Positions 34,291 to 45,561 of a stretch of DNA of 64,000 nucleotides are shown in pieces. The position numbers and the translations under genes were made by a program. Origin of the DNA: Xestospongia bergquistia (taxonomy: Eukaryota; Porifera; Demospongiae; Haplosclerida; Petrosiidae). The notes under the pieces are model-generated. The model ran no database searches. It was not told where the DNA came from and saw only the letters and a program-made list of their open reading frames with translations. The stretch spans positions 10,831,849-10,895,848 of the forward strand of contig OZ014412.1 of NCBI GenBank assembly GCA_963965975.1, read 5' to 3'. Position 1 is the stretch's first letter, and each line of letters opens with the position of its first letter.

Positions 34291-36858
34291 TCATCTCTAA
34301 TCACTTTTAAATCTAAAGTAAATATTCTTATTTACTAATCATCCACTTACTATCACTTATCACACTAAAACTTATCAGATGCCATTAGTCACTTATTTTA
34401 TCTCTGTCTTATTAATCATACTATATCCAGTACTTTACTACTGTTTTATTTATTATTGTTATATTCTGTTTGTGCTCTTTAAACTAGCAGTAGCTATTGG
34501 GGATTCATTTTGTTAATAGATTATATATATATATATATATATAAATGTACATAGTGATTGATGCATTGACTGAGATGATGTTATTACATTTTTAATGAAA
34601 ATATTTGAGCTGTGTATCTGGAAGATAATGTATAGTTTTACCATGTGGTTTATGCTGTTGGATTTGTTTTTGCTGGTCTATAGACAACTTGTCTTGATTC
34701 AGTCATGTGAGTGATCATAAAGTGGACTTCTCTGGGAATAAAACGTCTACATAGATAGATAGATAGATAAGTGTGTGTGTATGTGAGTATACCACTTATG
34801 TCATAGTTAATCAAGTAACCTTTACAAGTTATCAATATGACGTTGTACATATATTTCTGTTATCCTCACATATGCAATATGGCTTAATTGTCACACTCAC
34901 AGTATATCAATACATGTCTTGACAAAGAATTATTATATACTTGATGTTTCATTAATGATTACATGCATGCAAATAATTTTACTGTGCTCACATCCAACCT
35001 TGCCAGCAGGTATTATGGCTGACCATCCTAACCATACCTTCACTTATTGGCTTATACAAAGCTTCATGCACTGTTTTTGCATTGATTATGGCCATTCTCG
35101 GTATCCAGATAAATTGAAATTGTTGAAGCATTGAATACCACAATGTCTAATCCTGCTATCATACAATAGTAGTATCATGTAGCCAGCCCATCCTTTAAGA
35201 GAGGAATTGCTTACAAAAGACTAATACAAGAGTACATAGACAAAAAAGTGCAGGCTAGTCACTTCATACCAGTCGAGACAAAAGAAAAGTACGTATTAGT
35301 GCATTTTGAGTCATACTGTGATGCTAACATCCATGTAAATGGAGACTACACTAGACATTTAGTAGCTAGTGCATGGCCAATCACTTAACAATGATATCTC
35401 TAGAACCCTACGAACTCTGTCATTGATGAAGCCAAGATAGACTTGAATTTAGGCAAAGGAACCATGTTAAAGAAGTTGGAACTAAAAGACGCTTGTGGCA
35501 GTCCACCAAGATGATTGTACACTGTTTGAAAAAAATAGGCAAGGAAAAGTATTTGTGGACTCTGCTCTGCACTTTAGCCTATTAATACTTATGGCTAATG
35601 ACTATTGTGGACATTATAGAGAGAGGGTATCCAATATGCTCTGCACTACTTACTTCGATGATTCCTGTTAATTAGAACTTCAAACCACCCACAATACACC
35701 CACTCTGCAATGGAAGTCTGCTCATGCCTGTAGTAAACCCCCAATAGGTTAAAAAGGCCCAAAAACACAGATAAAATTAACAGTGATAGAAATTGATACG
35801 TAACATCATTATTCTAAGTTAGACTGTCTATCTTTAAAGTTCATATCCCTTAAATCAGAGATCAGCAAAATTGCAACGCTATTATTGCAGCAAGAAACAA
35901 CAGCTATAGTTCATAGACTAGATCGGTATAACAAGTTGAACTACATGTATTTAGATTCATCCTATAGAAATGATTTAGAATGGCAGAAGATTTTAACCTG
36001 TTTACATGTACTACACTCTCACACTTATAAGCAATATAGGAGGGCAATTGTATATAAGTGCCTTGTTATATAGCTCAAAAGCAAATCCTGCATTGATATA
36101 TACTTTATTAGGTAATTCTTATGGACTGTATGTGTGCGTGGGGGGGGATATTTGCATGTAGTTAACTAAATAGCAAAGCCACTACAATATTGATCATGAC
36201 TGGCATTTGTCTACACAAATATATTTTAAAATATTATCACTCATCACAGCTGCAATGAACACAGACAGCGTTACATATATTTATTATATATAATTTAGAA
36301 CAATGCAATACCTACTTGTCTGGCGGGAAGTTCATTATTTTCTGTGTGTTAAACTGATCACCACCCTTAAAGGGGTCAAAATTTTTTACTGACATTTTTA
36401 TGTTGTTATAGAGTTCTTGCAATCTCGTTCCCTTTTATATTTTTCAATTTTTTTACTTCATTAATTAGCTGGAAATTGATAAAGCTTTTTCTTATTAAAA
36501 GTGTTGGAAAAAGTATAACTAGATTTTTTAAAATTGTAAAACATGCTATAAAAAGATTTTTTACATTTATGAACATCTGACTCCATGAAATCTAAAGTCA
36601 AGCTTTGATCTTTGAATAAAGGTTCAACTTTAGAACCAACTATTTGTAGAGGTTATAGTCTTAATTTTTATTTTTTTTAAGTAAAAAATATGAAAAGAAT
36701 ATAAAAAGGCAACCAGATTGCAAGAACCATTTATAACAGAATAAAATGTTAGTTGTTAACCCTGTAACCCTTAAACAGGTTAGTCTCCCTGTTTTCAGAC
36801 CTAGAGCAACATTTAACAGGAGATCTGCACTACCTAACACTTGTGTAACATCTGGCAT
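34291..36858. other. Displaced kinase-type 5' flank and spacer, no gene
   Basis: From about 34540 to 35340 this is a diverged copy of the flank upstream of A and B (7340-8700), now pushed away from kinase D by the LINE. It includes a retroelement-like piece at 34990-35260 that reads MADHPNHTFTYWLIQ, then FCIDYGHSRY, DKLKLL and QEYIDKKVQA. There are also TA and TAGA microsatellites (34526-34543, 34755-34770). From 35400 to 36858 nothing coding was recognised. Confidence 0.5.
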
Positions 36859-36859
36859 A

Positions 36860-37327
36860 GGGGTAGGAAAGAGGGGGGGGGCAGGAGGGGCTGAAGCCCC
36901 CCCCCCCCAACTTCAAATCAGGAGGGGCTAAGCCCCCTGATTTGCACTCAAGACTATGTACATAATAACCTCTTGACTGAAGTAGTTATTATGTTAATTT
37001 GTGTACATTAACAACCAATCACCACATTATTGTGTGGTCATGTTACCTTTAATTGCTATAACAAAAGTATTAATAGAACAGAATGCACTTTTTCAATCTT
37101 ACTCCGACTATAAAATTATCTATGAAGTACTATAATCCAAGAATGACTAAACCATGTCATGTTGTTACATACACATAAGGACCGTACTGATAACATAAAC
37201 TTATTAGAAATAGCTAAAGAGTTTGTTTCTTTTAACGACAGGCAAATTAATTTGTTTGGTCATTTTTGATGTTTAATAAAATAACGCTAAGGTCAGCCCC
37301 CCCAACTTAAACTTCATTCCTACCCCC
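36860..37327. mobile_element. G/C-run fold-back element upstream of oxidase
   Basis: Starts GGGGTAGGAAAGAGGGGG and ends with the inverted TTCCTACCCCC. Near the left end lies a perfect-looking hairpin (CAAATCAGG...CCTGATTTG, about 36914-36945) and a run of 12 C. A truncated relative is at 27285-27640, and a shorter relative with the same GTAGGAA ends is at 54940-55103. No ORF. Confidence 0.5.
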
Positions 37328-37601
37328 CTGAGTCATCTGGTGTACCAATTTTAAAAACTTCATCTAAAAGAGTTCCTTGTAGTGTATACTAGCAAAAGAC
37401 TAATTGTCAGGTAAATAATAATTACTCCAAATAAATATTTATTATAAAGTAATAGTTAATTAAAGTAAAAATTCCAAAAATACTTAACACTCGTTTCAGA
37501 AGAAACAGCAAGCAGTTTAGGAGATGTACCGGAAGTGAGTGGGTGTTTCCAACCCATCCTGAGCAGCCCACGCCTACCTTTGGGTCTATTCCTGATTGAA
37601 C

Positions 37602-38624
37602 ATGGCTCTTCAAGTTGCTGTTGTTGGTGCTGGAGTAATAGGTACATCTGTGGCTTTACACTTAGCTCAGTCTTATCAAGAGCAATATTCTATTACAATC
37701 ATAGCTGATAAATTGACTCCAGATACCACCAGTGATAAAGCTGTTGGAATGATCATTCCTTTTGATGTAACTCCTCTTGGTGGCTCTGTAGATGGCATCG
37801 GAGATCCAGCTCAATGGCTATGCGATACAATTAGTCATATAAAATCACTTTATGATTCTCCTGAGGGAGGTGAGATGGGGATATCATTAGTACATGGTAT
37901 AGTAGCTGATGACAGTGAAGATGGCGCTATACCTTGGTGGGTTGAACAGACAATTGGTTTCCAAATGTTATCACAAGAAGATGGTGCTAAATTGAATGTT
38001 CCAGAACAGTATAAAACTATTGTTTCATTTGGAGCATACATTGTTGATAGTCGAATATATCTTCCTCGATTAATGGATAAATTTCGTCAACTTGGTGGTA
38101 GTGTTTTGCAAAGAAAGGTCACTAATCTCTCAGAGTTACATAATTACGACATTATTATTAATTGCACAGGTTTGGGGTCATATTCGTTAGTACCAGACAC
38201 AACCATGTATCCAATTAGAGGAGATATAGTGTCAGTTGAAGCTCCCTGGGTAAAGGAATTCGTTATACTTCATTCATCTAATGATATAACTATAATATAT
38301 CCTCGTTCACATGATGTAGTTCTTGGTGTTACAGCTGTCCCTAACGACTGGTCTGAGGAGTCCTGTCCCACTACATCAGCCAACATTATTGAGAAGTGCT
38401 CTAAGGTAGTGCCTAGTTTAGCAAATGCTAAAGTTCTCAAAACATGGAGAGGTTTACGTCCTGGTCGCCCTAAAATACGACTTTGTTGTGACGAAACCAC
38501 TCCAGAAGGGCCCATAGTTATTCACTGTTATGGTCATGAAGCAAAAGGTGTGGCATTTCATTGGGGCTGTGCTGTAGAAGTAGGAAAGCTGGTAAAAAGC
38601 TGTTTAAAAACAACTATGAAATAA
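37602..38624 (+). CDS. D-amino-acid / D-aspartate oxidase (FAD)
   Basis: Single-exon gene of 340 residues, close to the usual 340-347 of the DAO/DDO family, which oxidatively deaminates D-amino acids to 2-oxo acids, ammonia and hydrogen peroxide. GAGVIG (residues 9-14) is the FAD-binding loop. NCTGLGS, YPIRGD, GLRPGRPKIRL (with the arginine that binds the substrate carboxylate in this family) and HCYGHEAKGVAFHWG are all present. The start is ATG 37602. A TTG six bases earlier is not needed. The C terminus (KTTMK) is not a canonical peroxisomal SKL-type signal, unlike most animal DAO/DDO proteins, so location is uncertain. AATAAA follows at about 38636. DAO versus DDO cannot be decided from motifs. 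Confidence 0.9.
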   Translation: MALQVAVVGAGVIGTSVALHLAQSYQEQYSITIIADKLTPDTTSDKAVGMIIPFDVTPLGGSVDGIGDPAQWLCDTISHIKSLYDSPEGGEMGISLVHGIVADDSEDGAIPWWVEQTIGFQMLSQEDGAKLNVPEQYKTIVSFGAYIVDSRIYLPRLMDKFRQLGGSVLQRKVTNLSELHNYDIIINCTGLGSYSLVPDTTMYPIRGDIVSVEAPWVKEFVILHSSNDITIIYPRSHDVVLGVTAVPNDWSEESCPTTSANIIEKCSKVVPSLANAKVLKTWRGLRPGRPKIRLCCDETTPEGPIVIHCYGHEAKGVAFHWGCAVEVGKLVKSCLKTTMK

Positions 38625-38629
38625 TACAT

Positions 38630-39930
38630 TGTGTAAAATAAAGGCTACTTTTGTGTGATTTTATATTTTTGATTGTTCAGGAAAAGATTGAAACTATTTT
38701 GAATTTGTTCATTATTAAAAGATAGAAATTATCAATACTTACTGTCTTATTTAGAACCCATCAACTAACTTCATCTAGTGTCATACTCACGACTGCAGTA
38801 ATGAGGCCCTGTTAATTGTGAGAGTCTGAAAAGCAGTGAGTTTGTTCCTTAATATCTTTGTCTCACATATAATTATAATATCAATACAACACCTACTACA
38901 ACTTTGTATATAAATACATTACATTCTACTAGCCTTGTGGAATAATCTCTACCACCAGCCTCTGCAATGATATGCTTGTCAGGATGTAACCAGTATTGAT
39001 ACTGTCATCACTGGATCTCTTCTATAAATGTACGTTATAATTGGATTATAATAAATTATTGTATCTTTCTAAACTCTAAATATAATAACACAGTATGACA
39101 TAAGGATTGCATTGAATGACCCAGCTTATATGACATTATACATATAATGTAAAAATCTTCACCAGCAGTTTTCAAATTCAAAACTGCAAAAAGGCCACAT
39201 TCTGACATGATTAGAAAGCATTTGTACATCTATCAAGATTAAATTATAAATTTCTGTCTAAAAGCTTTATCATTCAATAGGCCTATTCATGAATATCTGT
39301 AAACTAACAACATTTATTGTAGGTAGCTTGCTTTTGAAACAACTAAAGATACAGAACATTAGCCACAGTAGTAATTAATGTAAGTAGTTTTATGGTTTGC
39401 TCCCCTTCTACAGGAAATTGCGTGCTTGCTTGCTTGCACATTATTTTGAGCCCAAGATGTGTGTAACTTAAACATGTACCATATATAATATATGTACCAT
39501 TCAACGGTTAATAAGATTAAACCACAATCACAAATCACCAACTCAGATCGTGCATGCAGCAAGTCCATTTCTCTTCTGTACATGTGAGTGATGCTTTATG
39601 TCCATATGCTTAACATTGTATTAAGTTAAGCATATTTATAAGACCATGAAAATCCAAAATTTTTTTAATGTTTTGTTCATTTTTATTGGAGAGATGCACA
39701 AAATGGTTGCTGACATTGACACCAGCTGCTGAGACGTCACAGTAGGTTAGAGGGTGGCTAGCCATCTTGTATCCTTTATCAATTAGTGTTGATTTAGTGA
39801 ATGATCTCTTTGACATAAAACTAAGTTGTTTACTTTTAAATTAAATATATATATATACTGACAGTGAGAAAAATTGTTATATATACTAATGGAAAGCTAG
39901 ATGCCTGCAATCAAATGTCAGTATTTACGT
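38630..39930. other. Spacer without a gene
   Basis: AT-rich sequence between the oxidase and the LRR-like gene. Apart from the poly(A) signal of the oxidase and a short TA tract near 39850, no repeat or exon was recognised. Confidence 0.55.
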
Positions 39931-39933
39931 GAG

Positions 39934-41385
39934 TTATTCATACACTTCTGGTAAAGACGTCTCTTTAAATGGAACAGTATTTATATGTTGAGGAGCGTCT
40001 TTGGGCAGAACTTTGTTGAACTCCATACTCAATTTTTCAACTTTACTACTGCTAGTGTAGCTCACTACCATTTTAATGTTATTTAAAGACAGAAGGAACT
40101 GATGTGTACAAGAAGTTGCTAGAGTGGATACAACTACTTTAAGAAATTCCTCAATGGACAAATTGTCATTGTAATTGTAGAGTTGAATATCAAACCTTTC
40201 AAATTGGGGCTGCTCTGTTAAAGTAAATAAAGTGGAAAGAAAAATCTCAAAATTTTGATTGGAATTGAATTGACCAGTCAATTCAATTCGTCTCATGTGT
40301 TTTTGATTCAAGACCATAGAACTTAATCGGGACAATAATGCTCCTGAGTGATCTTGTAAATCTTGTACAAATAGCTCTTCCAAGCCGTCATAATAAGCAG
40401 GACATTCATGTGTAGGTGTAAAAAATGGCAAACATTTTTCTAGTTGCAATGCACAACAGCTGGTGTCATATGTTGTACATAGATGTCCAATATGTAATGA
40501 TTTCAGGCAAGACAAGGGCTTTGAAACTGTATGGAATGTCCTTTTCATATTTTTAAACTCACCTGCACATCGTAAAATTTTGATTGAAGCAAGAAAATAT
40601 TTGATCAATGGATGAATTTGCAATTGAAATACATCCTGAGACTTGAAAGGAGGCTTGTAGACAGTAAGATATTTAGGAAAATGATCAAAACAGTTCGCCA
40701 GAATATCAATAGCTGCAAGTATGCTCTCTCTATAATTATTAACACATGATGATAAATGCTTAGTTGCTTGTAGACGTAATGGAAAAACGATCTTATGCTG
40801 AGAACACACCAAACATAATCCAGCATGTTCAAACACCCTCTTAACATAGTCATTGTATCTATTATAAGGATGTAGTTCCATAGATCTTGATACATAACGA
40901 ATGGAAATAAATGATGTTAGTGGTAAACAATGGCATATGTGTCGGCAGGTATCTGGATGGTATTGTAAGACAGAGTCTACTGCTTTGTTGAGAAAGTCTT
41001 CTTTAAATGAACGTGGCTTTAAATTTGCACTATTGTAGTTGGATGACAGGCACACGCAGTGTGAAGGGAGACTTTCCTGGAAATGGCAAAATATTGTTTT
41101 CCAGTAAAGTTCTGTGTCAATATCTTTTAAAAAGAAAGTATTCTCTAGAAGTTGGAGATCAACAGCTGGAAGTCTTAGAAGTAATTGATGACGCATAGTA
41201 GTAGGTAAAAGTGTTAGATACTCTAGTGAATATTGGTCTAAATGACCCACTATATACAAAGAGCATAGTTCCTGAAGGGAGAAGGGAAAACAATCTGACA
41301 GTGAATACAGAGATGAATAACTGCCATATCCAAGAGTCTTTAGCTTTGCCATTCTGCTTGGAATGATGACTGGTAGGTATATCAT
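39934..41385 (-). CDS. BC-box/F-box-like plus LRR-like protein, short paralogue
   Basis: Open frame of 483 residues from ATG 41385 (another in-frame ATG at 41352 precedes AKLKTLG). Near residues 36-45, SLQELCSLYI fits the elongin-BC-box pattern (S/T/P, L, x3, C, x3, aliphatic), followed by LTLLPTTMRHQLLLRLPAVD, which resembles a Cullin box (LPxxL) or an F-box helix, and ELYWKTI, like the Trp end of an F-box. The rest is made of leucine-rich stretches such as CLKSLHIGHL and MRRIELTGQF. It is a diverged paralogue of 45562-47754 but ends about 220 residues earlier. Inferred role: substrate adaptor of a Cullin-RING ubiquitin ligase. No related protein was named with certainty. Confidence 0.75.
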   Translation of the reverse strand: MIYLPVIIPSRMAKLKTLGYGSYSSLYSLSDCFPFSLQELCSLYIVGHLDQYSLEYLTLLPTTMRHQLLLRLPAVDLQLLENTFFLKDIDTELYWKTIFCHFQESLPSHCVCLSSNYNSANLKPRSFKEDFLNKAVDSVLQYHPDTCRHICHCLPLTSFISIRYVSRSMELHPYNRYNDYVKRVFEHAGLCLVCSQHKIVFPLRLQATKHLSSCVNNYRESILAAIDILANCFDHFPKYLTVYKPPFKSQDVFQLQIHPLIKYFLASIKILRCAGEFKNMKRTFHTVSKPLSCLKSLHIGHLCTTYDTSCCALQLEKCLPFFTPTHECPAYYDGLEELFVQDLQDHSGALLSRLSSMVLNQKHMRRIELTGQFNSNQNFEIFLSTLFTLTEQPQFERFDIQLYNYNDNLSIEEFLKVVVSTLATSCTHQFLLSLNNIKMVVSYTSSSKVEKLSMEFNKVLPKDAPQHINTVPFKETSLPEVYE

Positions 41386-41389
41386 CAAT

Positions 41390-42860
41390 AGGAATTTACA
41401 AACTGCATGACATCACATACCATAGCAACAGTCTATTGACTAGAAATATGATAGAGTATACATAGTAACAGGCCTATAGAAGCCTATAGCCTCACATAAG
41501 ACTTTGCATGGCCTCCTAGTATTCATAACAGATTACTACAAAAGTGTGTGACATCTGATAAATAATCTGTAATGTTTTACTATCACATTATAAAAATGAA
41601 TCCTTTTTTAATAACCATGCAATTTGTTTATGACATTAGTAGATTGCTATGGAATCTTGAATTCATATAAATCACTCACTGGATAATTTGTTGGTATGTT
41701 GTACTATTACAAAGCAACAGTAATATACATGTCACTACATAACTATCTGTAAATGCAATTTTAACACTCAATAGAAACTATAATCCTAACCATGCATATT
41801 TCTCAATGTTAATACCATTATGCAGTCGATGTTACATTATTATCAACTAGGTTGTAGTTTTATTAAAACTTTAATTTTAAACTTATTGCAGCATTTGTTT
41901 CCAATTACTAGTTAGAACAAGTATTTATATGTGGTTCTTGCATTTTAGGAATTTGTCAATGCATCAGTTGAAAATTAGGGCTGTTGGACCATACTGCACA
42001 GATGTACACTGCCTTTATATATACTAACAATACAATGATCTTCTCAAGACAGTTTATTATTTACTGAAAAGCACTAAAGTCAGAACCCTTGCCACAATAG
42101 TAGTTGAATTACATCGAGTGGTCTTAGTTTGCTTCCCATGCTGCAAGTACACGAGAACCCACTAAATATATATGATTGAACCAAAATTGCTTTCAGCAGC
42201 TCTTCATGGTGCTGCCCCACATTCCAGTCATTCCAATGGGGCAATAATCCCAGTTCACTTCTAGAGCTTGTCAGCTTATCATAAAGGAGGAGGGTAAAGC
42301 CTAGATAAAAATCAACAGCTGGCCCAACCTACTAATAATAAGTAGGTGGAGCTATTGAGTAAGTAAGGTATGCTACGCTAATTATAGTAGACATCCTTCC
42401 CCCCTTCGGGAAGGAGGGAGGGGCTGGGTACGCGAGACTAATCATATATATCTCTGAGGTGCACTAACGTGATCACAGCAGTTATTAGCATGTAAAATTA
42501 ATTATTAATAACAGCATATATCTTTAAAAACGTTCTTCAGTTTAATACATACCTTCCTATAAAGTGATGCCAGTCTGCTGTTGTTGCTTTGAGTTACTGA
42601 TCGTGATGGTCTGAAGAAAGTCAGTGTTCAGTATTAATTAAGGTGAGATTTTGGCTATGTATGATATATATATAAAGAACCAGTGTCAATCAGTAGACAG
42701 TTGCAAACATTACAGTACAAATGCATTCAAGAATATTATTTACTCACAAAACAAAAGAAATTAGGATACTGACATATTATGAATTACACAGATTTCATAT
42801 GATTTCAAAAAGTCTATAAATAAGTCAATTAAACATTTTGCGTAGTTGGGTATTGCAGCT
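41390..42860. other. Spacer with small repeats, no gene
   Basis: Contains half of the MITE-like element (about 41640-41720: CTATGGAATCTTGAATTCAT and ATAATTTGTTGG). It also holds a hairpin-rich insertion near 42380-42450 (CCTTCCCCCCTTCGGGAAGG, then GGCTGGGTACGCGAGACTAAT) related to the hairpins at 8570 and 20300. No coding exon seen. Confidence 0.5.
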
Positions 42861-42864
42861 CTCA

Positions 42865-43131
42865 TTAGTGTTGAAAGTTATCTGTGAATTGACCACATAG
42901 GATATGTATAACATAAGAGTGTGTACATTGTGTACTTGTTATCTGAGCTATACATGTACCTAATGCTGTCAACTTTGTACATTTTTGTCTTATGCAACCT
43001 ATTTTATGTGTACCCCGTAAGCACACTCGACTTGATTGACCACTCTGCTTCTCCTTGTAGTAGTGGATTCCAAACTGGCAGTCTAACCTTCGGATGTCTT
43101 GTACGGCAAAGGGAGTGTTGTTGAGCTCCAC
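42865..43131 (-). mobile_element. Possible zinc-finger-type transposon fragment
   Basis: The minus frame reads ELNNTPFAVQDIRRLDCQFG and later RVCLRGTHKIGCIRQ. The latter resembles the L-Q-G-T-R-K-x-G-C block seen in FAR1/FLYWCH-like DNA-binding domains of transposon-derived proteins. The fragment is short and other parts are not visible. Assignment is by motif style only. Confidence 0.25.
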
Positions 43132-43386
43132 TGTTTGTCCTTCAATTTTGTGTTACCTGAAGATTTTGCTTTCCTATGAGAGTATTAATTTTAGCATTTT
43201 TGTAATCAGTTTTTAATCTTATATATATATATATAGCTATGTATACCTTATGCTTCAGGTTAGCATTTTTCCTTGATTTTCCTACGCAATAAAATTACTA
43301 ATTAATGACTAACAAAGTATTTCTTGTCATTTCTTTATGAATTCATTTATTGTTTTGTTTTGTTACATAATTATTATGCATATCAA

Positions 43387-43566
43387 GTCGAAGTATTCTC
43401 TAAATGAACTCTCATCTCTTCCTCCTTAATTTCGTCGCCAGTTTCTAAATCATTTTCCATCAGTCGATATTCAGAGACTAGAAGCCACAACTTTTTCTGA
43501 AGGTATTGATAGTAGTGGATGAGAGTGTTATGGTATGATAGAAAGTTGACATCGAATTTGTCAACT
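43387..43566 (-). CDS. Candidate terminal exon of an unresolved gene
   Basis: A strong acceptor (TTTTTTTTCTTTCCAG) at about 43567 precedes a 180-nt open stretch ending in a stop at 43387. It encodes an amphipathic, mostly helical segment (VDKFDVNFLSYHNTLIHYYQ ... KEEEMRVHLENTST). Upstream exons could not be traced with confidence and the family is not recognised. Confidence 0.3.
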
Positions 43567-43830
43567 CTGGAAAGAAAAAAAAGATATCCATGATTCAGGC
43601 TCTGAGAAAGAGGATCAGTATTGTGTTTGGACTCATCAAGATAGCAAACACAAAACATGCTTCTTCATGATCTTGTATGTCTCTAGCCTCTTTTCTTAGC
43701 TTACTTGAAAAATGAATCTTGAAATTGCTTGCACTTGTCAACTTAAACCTCAGTGATATAGAGCAGACATTATGTTCAACAACTTGATTAGTGTCAGCTT
43801 AAGAGCATATGTAGGTTACACATTGTTGTT

Positions 43831-45370
<1,540 letters not shown>

Positions 45371-45561
45371 TGATTGAGGAAAAGATTAAAAAATGGATTT
45401 CGCCAGAGAATATTGTTTCGTCTAGTTCTCTCGATAGTTTATTGTCTACTTTTAAATCATTATTATTTCGTTAGTTTTTGCTAAACAATGTTATAAAGCA
45501 CAATAATGAAGCCGAGCTCCTCCCTTATGTTACAAATGTAGGTGTGGCTACAAATGACAAA

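Larger units (their letters stand above)
21697..38440. repeat. Head-to-tail tandem duplication, units 21697-28719 and 28720-38440
   Basis: Both units run in the same order: left flank, kinase (C or D), LINE remnant, oxidase. Unit 1 ends inside its oxidase copy at 28719, and unit 2 starts there with the same bases as 21697 (CTCCAGATTTTCAT). Unit 2 has about 2.9 kb (34080-36940) that unit 1 lacks. Confidence 0.85.

Noticed and set aside
37596-37601. TTG start of the oxidase
   Set aside because: ATG 37602 gives the expected family N terminus directly before the FAD loop.
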